A DNA stretch of 64,000 nucleotides, from the NCBI RefSeq assembly GCF_042477335.2, contig NC_091255.1:29180501-29244500 (forward strand), in the 5' to 3' direction. This stretch comes from Ovis canadensis (lineage: Eukaryota > Chordata > Mammalia > Artiodactyla > Bovidae). Positions within the stretch are counted from its first letter, which is position 1; each line of letters begins with the position of its first letter. This document shows positions 34,681 to 45,788 of the stretch, piece after piece. The translations under genes were made by a program, and so were the position numbers. The notes beneath the pieces were generated by a model, which saw only the letters and a program-made list of their open reading frames with translations, did no database searches and was not told where the DNA came from.

Positions 34681-35584
34681 CACTATGGCTCTCTCTTGTG
34701 TCGCTTTCTCTCCTTCACCGCGCAGTCTGCGAACAGCACTTTCTACACTCCTCGCCAGCAAGCTAGCTCATGTCGAGGGTAGCAGATTCCACTGGCGATT
34801 CCACTGGCTCTGGAAGCCATCTGTTGGTTTTGCAGCTCCTAGAATCTATTGGCTTTTTTTTTTTTTTCTAAATCCTTTTCCGGGTAACCAGAGGGGAAGC
34901 TCAATTCCCTTAACCCTGAGACCACTAAAGGGGCAAATCAAAAAGAAGAAATAAATACATTTTTAAGAATACAAGAGCTTCACAATCCAGTAGATCATTT
35001 TGTATTCTGGATTCATTTTGCTTTGTATTCATATGCTAATCTCTTCCTTTCCACGAAGGGATTATAGGATTCCACAATGGGGTATCTGTGTAATTTTCTA
35101 AAAGGGCACAAAGGGTTTAAATCATTGTTTCTTTGTAGTTGGAGGCAAGGGAGAGCGGGAGGAATGAAAATCTAGAAATCTACACAGAGGCAGTTGTTTG
35201 GTGGTTCTTTTTTTTTTAACTCTGCAGGTGAGGTCAACGGTGAATTCAAGAAAGGTTTTAGAATGCGAAGTTTCAAGAGAGAAAGAGGGAAAGAGTACTT
35301 TAGAAGTTAAGTTTAAAAAAATGTTTTGCATATATGGAAAATATTGAAATGTAAAGAAATACTCTATTGCGTTGTGTAACATTGGTTTAACTTATCCGGC
35401 ATTATCACATTACAGCCTGATTTTTTAAAGTAAATGTTTAGTCAAGAGAGTGGTTACTCAGGAAGGAGGAAAGGGTTGTGATGGGGGCAGGAGGGTGCAC
35501 TCTGATAGTCTTTATTTCTTGACCTAGCTAGTGATTACAGATATATTTGCTGTATAATCATTTCTTACTGAATATGTATGCATC
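34681..35584. other. Sequence upstream of NUFIP2
   Basis: The first 150 bp are mixed-composition promoter flank with a perfect 12-bp tandem repeat at 34785-34808 and a second minus-strand CCAAT near 34848. The remainder is AT-rich and holds no gene or recent repeat that I can see. Confidence 0.6.
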
Positions 35585-35786
35585 AGTGTGAGTCCCTCAG
35601 TCATGTTGGACTGTTTATGGTCCATACCCCATGGACTGTAGCCCACCAGGCTCCTCTGTCCATGGAATTCTCCAGACAAGAATACGGGAATGGGTAGCTA
35701 AATTCCCTTCTCCAGGGTATCTTCCTGACCCAGGGTCTCCTGCATTACAGGCAAATTCTTTACGGTATGAGCCACCAGGGAAGCCC
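35585..35786 (-). mobile_element. Bov-tA SINE
   Basis: A reverse copy from agtgtgagtccctcagtcatg to gagccaccagggaagcc. Confidence 0.88.
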
Positions 35787-35819
35787 ATGAATGTTACATT
35801 ATACATTTTTTCTCAGTCT

Positions 35820-36300
35820 GTGTTATATTGGGGGCATTTTTTAAAATTTACCATAAAATACACAAGATTTACCATTTTACTCATTTTTCAGTATGCAGCC
35901 CAGTGTCGGTAAGGACACTCACATTTTATGCATCCATCACCACTGTCCATTTCCAGAACTTTTCATCATCAGAAACTGAAACCCTATACACATTAAACAA
36001 TAACTCTCCATTCCTTCCCCACCCCATGCCCTGATAACAATTCTTTTCTTTTCTTTTTCTATGATACTTCATATAAGTGGAATCATACAATATTTGTCCT
36101 TTTGTAAAGTTTGGCTTATTTCACTTAACATAATGTCTTCAAGGTTCATTTATGTTGTGGTGTGTATCAGAATTTCCTTCCTTTTTAACACTGAATAATA
36201 TTCCATTGTATGCATATGCCACATTTTGTTTTTCCATTCATTCAGCAATGAACAGGTGGATTGCTTCCTCGGTGTATATCTTAACAATTTTTTAGATGTG
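35820..36300 (-). mobile_element. Old L1 3'-end fragment
   Basis: Wording such as gtggaatcatacaatatttg, ataatattccattgtatg and ttcattcagcaatgaac is characteristic of reversed L1 3' regions (L1M type). Confidence 0.65.
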
Positions 36301-37209
36301 GCTTGAATTCCTACAGCAGGATCATGTTAAAGGAGCAAAAAAGCTTAAAAGAAAAAAGTTGTACTTGCAATTAATGGGTATCAGCCCAAAAGAATAATTA
36401 AAAGATAAAACTCTTTTTCCAAGAGCAAATGTCACTGAATTCAGACAACCATGTCCAGATCTTGACTCGTTCTGTATAGTGAGGATTTGTGTTGCCTTGC
36501 TAAATTTTAAAGAAAGACCCCTTTGGGTAAAAGGGGTATATATTTACCCAATTTTGAGAGCTAAAATCCTAATAACATGTTGTGACAAATAAGTCCTTGC
36601 TGTTGAATAGTATTGTACCACTTTCCCATCTATTAAAGAAATAAAAGTGTATATGGAATTTAGGATTATGTTGATAGGGCTTTATATTCTTTTGCTGATT
36701 TGGACATTCTGTTGAAAATCAAGAATCCTTGAGTCATAATTTCTCTTAATACATTTTCTGCATTATAGTTACAGGCAAACCAAGAACACTCTTTCTGAGC
36801 TTCTGGCTTTTCACATCTTTGGTCTGCCTTGGTGTCTTCACACACATTTATATGAAGTTTAGGAAACTAAGCCTTGCTCTCATATGCTCTAGTTACTATG
36901 AATGTTGCTGTAGTTGTATGCAATAGTATGGAGAAAGACGTGATATAATGTAAAAAAAAAAATGCAGAGTACTAAATTCTATGTACAGTAAGATCATAAC
37001 CTTAAAAACCATGAATCTTTGTTTACTTTGGCCACACTGCACAGCTCATAGGAATTAAGTATGGAACAACAACAGAATGTGTAACTTTTCTTCCTGCTGA
37101 TTTTTCTGAAATAGTTTTATATAAAACATATTTTAAGATTTGCCGTGTATTTGAAAAAAATAATGCCATAATACCAAACTTCCTTGAAAAGAGAATAATT
37201 GGGTCTACT
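36301..37209. other. Intergenic, nothing recognised
   Basis: AT-rich sequence with no gene, RNA or clear repeat seen. Confidence 0.5.
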
Positions 37210-37494
37210 TCAGTTCAGTTCAGTTGATCAGTCGTCTCCGACTCTTTGCGACCCCATGAACTGCAGCACGCTAGGCCTCCCTGTCCGTCACCAACTCCTG
37301 GAGTCCACCCAACCTCATGTCCATTGAGTCGGTGATGCCATCCAACCATCTCATCCTCTGTTGTCCCCTTCTCCTCCTGCCCTCAATCTTTCCCAGCATC
37401 AGGGTCTTTTCAAATGAGTCAGCTCTTCGCATCAGGTGGCCAAAGTATTGGAGTTTCCGCTTCAACATCAGTCCTTCCAGTGAATACCCAGGAC
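37210..37494 (-). mobile_element. BovB LINE 3'-end fragment
   Basis: On the plus strand it starts with cagttcagttcagttgatc and runs through cccttctcctcctgccc and gcatcaggtggccaaagta. This is the reversed BovB 3' end, truncated after about 285 bp. It encodes remnants of the RT C-terminal region ([14 protein letters not shown]). Confidence 0.9.
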
Positions 37495-37683
37495 TGTTCT
37501 CCTTACTTCAAGCATATTTTTATATTTTAAATAAAATCTGCATCAAGGAAAAAAAACACATTAAGGAAACGTAGTATAAGTCTAAAGCAATTATGGGTGC
37601 TATTTTTTTTCTTGTATTTTCCAAATGTGCTGTTATATAGTCACTACTTTTCATAATAACATTATTTTTAAAAATTAAAATAA

Positions 37684-37775
37684 GGGACTTTCCTTATTTG
37701 ATTCCCGGTCAGGGAGCTGAGATCCCACATGCTACATGCTGAGGCCAAAAAAGTAATTAAAATAATAAAAAATTG
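37684..37775 (+). mobile_element. CHR-type (tRNA-Glu) SINE fragment
   Basis: gggactttccttatttgatt, then ccggtcagggagctgagatc and ccacatgctacatgctgagg with an A-rich tail. It lacks part of the head. Confidence 0.7.
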
Positions 37776-39760
37776 AATCTACACAATCTTCAAAATTCAT
37801 TTTATACCATATTTTACCTACAGTCAATGTAGGAAGTTGTAATGGAGAAACAGGCGGTTCCTATATAAGTTAGGCTAATGTTTTAAATATCACCATATTC
37901 ATAACACCTATGGAGCATTTATGATGTGTCAGGAACTGAACTATTTTATCTTTGTTTTCATGTGCAATTCCTTGAGGTAGATATTAAGCCCATTTTTACA
38001 GATGAGGCATACGAGACCTGAAGAAGTTAAAAGAGACTTGCTTATAATTTAAAAGCCACCAAGTTTATGTTGGAGCCTGAAGCAGATTCCAGGTCAGATG
38101 GATAGAAAGAATTTTTAACACTATCAAGTGTGGTATACATTTCTAAAATTGTAGTAACCTCTGAAAAACATTCAAGCTATATCATAACCCCCGTGAAGGT
38201 AGTATCTGGTTATCAACAGAGGCAGGGCCTCTAAGGCCCTGGAGGGGCCCTAGAAATGATCTCTTGAAAGAGCTAGGTATTTTACTTTGTAAAAATTTTT
38301 TAAAGTAATATCATTTTATATTTTTTCCTTAATAAGGGCCTTCCCCAAAACCTGGATTCACCCCTGTTAATAGTGATTTTTAACAATCATTTGGGAATCT
38401 GACTCAGTGGTGTTGTAACTTCAATAGGTACTTTAAAAGGTTATAGTCATGTTTTATAACAACATGGAAAAATGCTATAACTCAAGGGCAAAAAGCAAGA
38501 TAATAAATTATATGTATACATTATGATTGCATATAAAATGTGAATTCAAGGACTGAGGGAACTTGAATGCAATAAAACCTTTTTATTCATTTGTTCATTC
38601 GCAAATATATATTAGGTACTTTTTATGTACTGGGTCTTATGCTTTTTGTTATTTGGGTTTTTTTTAAAATTCATTTCTCTTATTGATAGAGGTTTGGAAC
38701 TTGGGTAAATATGTTTGCAACACTGATTTAATTGTCAGATGAAAGTCATTTTTCATATACCTTTATTCTTACCCTTTGTCTACTATGACCACTTAAAAGA
38801 TACAGAGATATTCGAATCTCTGAACCTCTGAATTCTCAAAATTTGGAGAATGGGCAAAGAGAATGAGCAAGTTGCTTTCCACTCTTAACATTCCACAATC
38901 ATTATCACTGCTCTTTCTTTCCAGATTACCCCTTTATTTCATTATAATGGACTATACAGCAGCAAGAAATGTAGCTGATAAAAATATAGTTTTTCAACTG
39001 TAACAATCGATTATAACTTTACAGAAATTGTAATCAGAAACACAATTATGTAGTTTTATATAAATGGAAATTGGTTCTCTGATGATAGTTCCAATTTCAA
39101 ACAAGGCAAATCACTAGCAACATCCACTGTTTTATTTCAGCAGGGAAAGAATTTTATTCATGTATATTTCCTTTAGATCTCGATATTTTTGCCTTGAGAC
39201 ACTAACTTCAAAAAACTTTCAAAGGAATTGAACAGAGGTATGGGTAAATTAGGTTAGTCTTTTAATAACTGGGACATGACGACTTTTCTAAATATGAAAG
39301 TTTTTTTAAATGACTTTTTTTTTTAATGAAAAATATGGGGAAAAGTTTGAGGGAGAAACTATAGCAGAACGGTATGAGTGTAAATTTTGTAGTCAGACAG
39401 AACTAAAATGGAATCTATTCTGAAACTGCTTAGCTTTGTGCTCCTGTGTGAGCAAATTATTTTTCCTCTCTAAGCCTTAGTTTACTTTTCTGAAAATGAA
39501 AGTAATATTAATGCCTACCTCGCAAGTTATATGATAGTCAAATTAGATAATGTAAGTAAATTTGTTGAATAAAGTGTTTATAATGTTAGTAAGTTGTACT
39601 AAATATTAATATTAGTGATACTAAGTTATTAAATATTAGATATATAAAGTTAAACTTTCAGATATGATATTTCATTAAGGAAACACTTTTAGAAAAATCA
39701 ATTAGCAACTTAACCAAGAATAGAATGTTTTCCCAATTTTTAAAAGCATAAACAAATAGG
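37776..39760. other. Intergenic with MIR-like remnants
   Basis: MIR-like stretches lie near 37890-38110 (agcccatttttacagatgag) and 39370-39560 (ctctctaagccttagtttac). The rest shows no gene or recent element. Confidence 0.5.
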
Positions 39761-40620
39761 CCTTTTGGCTCTCGGAGAGCATCATGGCACGGGGCAAAAA
39801 CAAGTGCCTTCTGAAAAGTGGCAAAAAGGTTGCCAAGAAGAAAGTGGTTAATCCATTCTCTAGGAAAGATTGGTATGATGTGAAAGTAGCAGCTATGTTC
39901 AATATATGAAATACTGAATAAACATTAGTCAGGAAAACTCAAGGAATCAAAATAGCATCTGATGGCATCAGGGTCATGTTTTAAAAGTGAGCTTTGCTAA
40001 TCTGCAGAATAATGGAGTTTCATGTAGAAAATCTAAGCTAAGTGCTGAGAATGTTTAGGGCAGAAACTGCCAATCAGCTTCCATGCTATGGATCATAGCT
40101 GTGATAAACTGTGTTCCAAAATGTTCCAAAAGTGGCAGGCCATGATTGAATCTCATGTTGATCTCAAGACTACCAGTGGTTATTTGCTTCATCTATTCTG
40201 TTTTGGTTTTACTAAAAACCATAATAGTCAGATTTGGAACACCTCTTCTGTTAAGGAAGCACCAACAACTTCACCAAATCCAGAAGAAGATGGTTAGAAT
40301 CATGACCTGAGAAGTGCAGACAAATAACTTAAAAAAAGTTGTCAGTAAATTGATTCCAGATAGCATTGAGAAAGATATAGAAAAGGCCTTGCCAAACATT
40401 TTATCCTCTCTATGATTACTTGTTAGAAAAGTAAAACTCCTAAGAAGCAAAAATTTGAATTGGGTGAACTGATGGACCTTCATAGTAAAGTTAGTAGTTT
40501 GGGGATTAGTTGAATGCTAAAGTTGAATGAGATGATGGATATGAGTCACTAGTTCAAGAATATGTTCAAAATTCAGATATTTAATGGTGACAAATAAGTC
40601 TTATTTGTGATGTTTAAAAA
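39761..40620 (+). pseudogene. RPS3A: RPS3A processed pseudogene
   Basis: An intronless copy of ribosomal protein S3A (eS1) mRNA. It starts in the 5' UTR (ccttttggctctcggagag), has ATG at 39784 and recognisable segments [41 protein letters not shown], and [13 protein letters not shown]. It continues into the 3' UTR (gacaaataagtcttatttgtg) and a short A tract near 40614. It is disabled by an early stop at the NIR position (aatatatga), several frameshifts and a lost normal stop (TAA to CAA near 40567). Possible short flanking repeat aatagg (39755-39760 and 40626-40631). Confidence 0.93.
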
Positions 40621-40631
40621 AATAGAATAGG

Positions 40632-41224
40632 CAACTGTTGTCAACTAAAATCAATAGTGCATTCAGTAACAGTCCTTTCTGAGTACCAGGTTCAAAGTTA
40701 ACTTTCACTTTCTTCTTCTTTGCTTCTCTATTTTTTAAAAAGTTGCACATTGAACATTTATTCCTTTTGTTAAAAAAGAATATTTTTTTAAAAAAATGAA
40801 TTAAACATCTGTCTGCCCTGTAAACGTTAATTTTAAAAAAGAGCAGGGAATTAGTATGCCATTTTGGATTCTTTTCTAGTCTCCAGTAGACAAAATAAAT
40901 TTATGTATGAATGAATCAATAAATATTTAGTTATCAGTGTGTATACTTAGTTTTTTGGAGTCCATAGTTAGATGCATCCAGAAGTTGGATAAAATGTCAC
41001 TCCCTGAGAATAAAACTAGTAAGACTCAACATAAACTGGATGAAATTAACCACTAATAGGGAATCTAGTCAGTGTGATTAGACTGCCTAAGAAACTATTA
41101 AAATAAATAGTGTATCTATGAAAACTACTATTGTAGTTGTTATTCAGTTTTATTTCCCTCCTTATTGTCTTTTAGTATTTTTAAATTAGTACTTCAAAAG
41201 TTATATGTTTGGTATTGTGTTATT
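40632..41224. other. Intergenic, nothing recognised
   Basis: AT-rich sequence after the RPS3A retrocopy. No gene or clear repeat seen. Confidence 0.5.
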
Positions 41225-41725
41225 TATTGCTGGGTAACAATTTACCCCAAACCTTAGTGCCTTAAAACAGCAAACATTTATCATCTCACAGCTTTTGAGG
41301 GTCAGGAATTTGGGTGCTACTTAGTTGGGTGCCTCTGGCTCAAGCTCTCATGAGACTGCTGGGAGCATCTGCTTCCAAGGTCACTCATGTGGTTGATGGT
41401 AGGATTCAGTTCCTTGTGAGATGTTGGCCGAAGACCTCAGTTCCTCACTGGTCGTTAGCCAGAGGCCTCTCTATAGGGCAGACCACAACATTGCAATTGT
41501 CTCTCCTCAGAGTGAGCAATAGAGCAAGAGGGAGCTCTCAAGATGAAGCCATAGTCTTCTTGTAACCTAATCTCAGACGTGACATCCCTTCTGCTGCATT
41601 CTATTCAGTAGAAGTGAGTGCACACCTACACATAAGGGGAGGAGATCACAGGAGGGCATGAATACTGTACTTTCATTAAAGAGATTATTGAAGGTCATCT
41701 CAGAGCCTGCCTACCGCAGGTATAA
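41225..41725 (+). repeat. Old interspersed mammalian repeat
   Basis: Contains the widely repeated words gctgggtaacaatttacccc, agtgccttaaaacagcaaac and catctcacagctttt, ending with aaggggaggagatcacagg. I recognise it as an ancient genomic repeat but do not assign a family. The 83-codon ORF inside is incidental. Confidence 0.6.
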
Positions 41726-42079
41726 AACCATTCATTAAACTTCCTCTGCTTGCTCTGATGTCATCACCTAGCTATAATTCCAAATGTAATCTCACCTTAT
41801 ATGTCACTTGTTTGTAAGCAGAGAGAGTACGCTGAATAACACACAGAAGTTCCTCGTCATTTATTAAATTAGTAAATATTTTTAAACACGAATTTTGTCA
41901 CCTGCTGGCCTTGTGAGTTTGGTAAGTGTGATTCAGTCTTCCTAATGCTGATAAGTATTAATATCTAAACCTAAACTTGTGACCAGGCCCAGGAGTGTAG
42001 TCCTGCTTTGAGAGGGCCCACCTGAGCTATCAGGAGGCCTCCTTCTCCAATAGGAATGACAATATAAAACACCTACATG

Positions 42080-42276
42080 GGGGCTTCCCTGGTGGTCCAG
42101 TGGCTTAGACTCCATGCTCCTAATGCAGGGGGTCATTGTTCAATCCCTGGCCAGGGAACTAGATCCCACAATGCCACAACTATGAATTCACATGCCCCAA
42201 TTAAAGATCCCACATGATGCAATGAAGACTTGGCACAACTAAATAAATATTAAAAACAAACAAACGAAGAAAAATG
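42080..42276 (+). mobile_element. CHR-type SINE with TSD
   Basis: Head ggggcttccctggtggtccag, box ttgttcaatccctggccagg, and an A-rich tail. Flanked by cctacatg at 42072-42079 and 42277-42284. Confidence 0.9.
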
Positions 42277-42352
42277 CCTACATGACCAGGCAAGTTAACT
42301 TGGGTTAAGTAACTTGGCCATAAGCAAACCTGTATGTAAGAAACATTTCTCC

Positions 42353-42486
42353 TTGGGGACTTCCTGGTGGTCCAGTGGTTAAGACTCTGTGCTCTCAATG
42401 CAGGGAAGACAGGTTCAATCCCTGATTGGGGAACTAAATCCCACATGCTGCAGCTAAGACCCAGTGCAGCCAAATTAAAAAAAAAG
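42353..42486 (+). mobile_element. CHR-type SINE with TSD
   Basis: ttggggacttcctggtggtcc, ggttcaatccctgattgggg, then an A-rich tail. Flanked by catttctcc at 42344-42352 and 42487-42495. A 62-codon ORF across it is an artefact. Confidence 0.9.
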
Positions 42487-42495
42487 CATTTCTCC

Positions 42496-43100
42496 CAACA
42501 TGGCATTGAATTCTACAGTGATAACTCTATTAAAACATGTATCTATTTATTTTAAGAACTGGGTAGCTTAATTTTTCTATCTAATATCTGCATTCAGCTT
42601 ATGAAAGGATAATCTGATACATGTTCTCAAAATCCTTAATCACATCTTTTTATATAAGGTAATATTTACTCTTTAACTATGTAAGGTAATATTCACAGGT
42701 TCTAGTAATTGGAATATAGACACAGCTTTTTGAGGGCCATCATTCAGCCCATGATGGGGCCGTTGTCTGTAAAAAAATTTTTAAATAATAGTAAAATTGA
42801 CTAAGTGTCAGTCTACTTTTTGTTTTCACCCTGTGCACACAATTTTAAACAATGTCAATGATAAAATACTACCCGTGGAGGCATTTCCAACAGCTTCCCC
42901 CACCCTTAGTGTGCCCATACTGCCCGTATTCTAGTATGAGCTCTTCAGCCTGCTATAACTTTTCAGGGACAAATTCTGCAAACAAACAATTTGGTGATTT
43001 ATCAATAGCAAACCATGTCCCCACATCTTGATATGACCCCTCATCCTTCAGAAATCGACTTAAATTAATTTACCCAAGGAAAATTTCTCTAAAGACTCTC
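42496..43100. other. Intergenic, nothing recognised
   Basis: No gene or clear repeat seen between the CHR SINE and the first copy of the duplicated segment. Confidence 0.45.
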
Positions 43101-43104
43101 TCTA

Positions 43105-43650
43105 GATTCAAAGTGCCATACCACCTCTCCCATGCATTTCCTGTATCTGTTTGTTTCTTTCACAGCATTTGCCACACATGGTGGTTATTTTATTTGCAGG
43201 TTAATTTTTCCCATCTCCCTTACTTATTTTTAAAATCTAAGACTTTTATGTCTTGTTCCCTGAGTTATCCCCAAAACCCAGCACAGAACCTGGCACATGG
43301 TAAATGTTCAATATATATGTATTTTAATTGCATTCCCAGCTTGTGTTCTTCCTGTAAAGCACATTGGCTCAATGTTGGACAATTCTTCTTTCTTCATCTC
43401 CTGTCCATTACTCAAAATGAAATAGCCACTTATTGTTTAGGACTGGTGACATAGAAAATTATTTATCTCTATAATTCAGAAACAGCTGCAGTGTCATGGA
43501 TCTTAGCAGAATTGTTTCTACTGCTCCAAACTCCATCATGAACATGACTAGTAATGTTTTATTTTGAAAATTCACAGAGATATCATAAGACCAAATCACA
43601 AAGTAAAATATAAATATGGCTTTCACATTCTGAATGGGACCTACGCCTTT
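43105..43650 (+). repeat. Duplicated segment, copy A (includes L2 3' end)
   Basis: An L2-like 3' end (atgtcttgttccctgag, agaacctggcacatggtaaa) followed by non-L2 sequence with gaaacagctgcagtgtcatg. The same order recurs at about 47470-48115. Confidence 0.65.
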
Positions 43651-43745
43651 TGCCCAGGCATGACACTAGAAATAACAAGACTCTAGTGTCCACCTCAAAC
43701 TTAGCAAGTTCCAAATATAAATCATCAGTTTCTTTTCCAAACCAC

Positions 43746-43972
43746 GCATGTGTGAGTACTAAGTTGCTTCAGTCATGTCCGACTCTTTGTGACCCTATGG
43801 ACTGTAGTCTGCCAGGCTCCTCTGTCCATGGGATTCTCCAAGCAAGAATATTGGAATGGGTTGCCATTTTCCTCCTCCAGGGGATCTTCCCGACCCAGCG
43901 ATTGAACCTGCATCTCCTATGGCTCCTGCATTGCAGGCTGATCCTTTACTGCTGAGCCACTGGGGAAACCTC
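43746..43972 (-). mobile_element. Bov-tA SINE with TSD
   Basis: A reverse copy flanked by tccaaaccac at 43736-43745 and 43973-43982, an exact 10-bp duplication. Confidence 0.92.
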
Positions 43973-44241
43973 TCCAAACCACATGCTCCTCTTAACTGCC
44001 TTCAACATTTCTTTTAGTGGCATAGCTCTACACCTGGCTAGTTCTCCAGGCTCAACCTCTAGCTCTCCTTTCTTCTCCTTTTACTCTTTCTTCCTAGGAG
44101 ATCTCACCCATCTCCAAGTCTAAAATCTTATCCCTACAGTGTTATTTCTAAAACATGTCCCTAATCCTCTCCTCTGTGCTCTAGACTCTCAGCTGCCTTC
44201 TGTTCTATCTTAGAAACATCACAGGCATTTCAAATTTATCA

Positions 44242-44387
44242 CATGTGCATGCATGTTAAGTCACTTCAGTTGGGTCTGGCTCTTTGCAACCCCATGGACT
44301 GTGGCCTGCCAGGCTCCTCTATCCATGGGATTCTCCAAGCAAGAATACTGGAGTGGGTTGCCATGCCCTTCTCCAGGGGGTCATCCC
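44242..44387 (-). mobile_element. Bov-tA SINE, truncated
   Basis: A reverse copy from atgttaagtcacttcagttg to cttctccagggggtcatccc. The head is missing. Confidence 0.85.
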
Positions 44388-45212
44388 ATATCTTTATCCA
44401 TTCATCTGTCTGTAGTCATTTAGGTTGCTTCCATGTCTCGACTGAGTGCAGCTATGAACATTGGGCTGCGTGTACCTTTTCAAATTAGAGTTTTCTCCAG
44501 ATATATACCCAAGAGTAGGACTGCAGGATCATACGTCCAGCATTTATTGGTAGACTTCTTAATGATGGCCATTTTGACTGATGTGAGGTGGTACCTCTTT
44601 GAAGTTTTGATTTACATTTCTCTAATAATTAGCAATGTTGAACATCTTTTCATATGCCTATTTAGAGAAATGTCTATCTTTTTTTTTTAGTTGTATGAAC
44701 TGTTTGTGTATTTTGGAAATTAAACCTGGTTGGTCACATAATTTGCAAATATTTTCTCTCAGTCCATAGGTTGTCTTTTCATTTTGTTTATTGTTTCCTT
44801 TTCTGTGCAAAAGCTTGTAAGTTTAATTAGGTACTATTTGTTTATTTTTGCTTTTATTTCTATTGCCTTAGGAGAGTGACCTAAGAAAATATTGGTATAT
44901 GTCTGAATATTTTGTCTATGTTCTCTTCTAGGAGTTTCATGATACCATGCCTTATATTTAAGTGTTTAAGCAATTTTGAGTTTATTTTTACATATGGTGT
45001 GAGGGAGTGTTCAATTGCATTGTTTTACATGTGACTATCCAGCTTTCCCAACATTACTAGCTGAAAAGACTGTCATTTTTCTATGTATATTCTTGCCTTC
45101 TTTGTTGAAGATTGACTGTACATGTGGGTTTATTCCTGGGCTCTCTATTCTGTTCCATTGATCCATATGTCTGTTTTTGTGCCAATACCACACTGTTTGG
45201 TTTTTTTTTTTT

Positions 45213-45289
45213 GTTATCCTTGCATAGGGACCATGCTAATCTTCTCTGTATTATTCCAATTTTAGTATATGTGCTGCCAAAGCAAGCTC
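45213..45289 (-). pseudogene. RNU6: U6 snRNA retropseudogene with poly(A) tail
   Basis: The minus strand reads gagcttgctttggcagcac, then atatactaaaattggaat, acagagaagattagcatgg and ccctatgcaaggataac: the 5' ~77 nt of U6 snRNA with a few substitutions. It is followed directly by an A tail (plus-strand T run 45201-45212). The direct repeats aataccacactgttt (45184-45198) and aataccaccctgttt (45290-45304) are a 15-bp target-site duplication with one mismatch. It is truncated and cannot give normal U6. Confidence 0.95.
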
Positions 45290-45403
45290 AATACCACCCT
45301 GTTTTGATTTCTGTAGCTTTGTAGTATTGTCTGAAGTCTGGGTGGGTTATGCCTCCAGTTCCATTCATTTTCCTCAGGGTCACTTTGGCAATTGTGGGTC
45401 TTT

Positions 45404-45452
45404 ACAGTTCACAGGGTCGCAAAGAGTTGGACATGACTGAGCGACTGAACTG
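45404..45452 (+). mobile_element. Tiny BovB 3'-tail insertion
   Basis: acagggtcgcaaagagttgg followed by catgactgagcgactgaact: the last ~45 bp of BovB, placed inside the older reverse L1. A clear target-site duplication was not identified. Confidence 0.7.
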
Positions 45453-45788
45453 ATGGTTTTATATAAATTTTAGGATTATTTGTTCCAGTTCTGTGAAAAA
45501 TGTTATGGGTAATTTGATAGGGATTGCATTAAATCTGTAGATTGCTTTGGGTAGTATGGCCATTATTAACATATTAATTCTTCCAATCCAAGAGCATAGG
45601 ATATCTTTCTACTTATTTGATTCATCTTCAGTTTTCTTTATCAGTGTTTTATAGTTCTGAGCATATAAGTATTTCATCTTCTTGGTCAGGTTTATTGGTA
45701 AGTTTTTTTGGGGGGGATGCAATTTTAAAAGATTATTTTTATACTTTTCCTTTCTGATATTTCATTGTGAATATAAAGAAATGCAGCC

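Larger units (their letters stand above)
44395..45788 (-). mobile_element. Older L1, 3' portion (interrupted)
   Basis: Reversed L1 3' end and ORF2 region: cattgggctgcgtgtacc, ggccattttgactgatgtgagg, agaaaatattggtatatgtctg, tctattctgttccattgatc, and ttgatagggattgcattaaa. It is interrupted by a U6 retrocopy (45213-45289), a small BovB tail (about 45404-45452) and a forward L1 (45789-47103), and resumes at 47104. All frames are broken. Confidence 0.85.
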
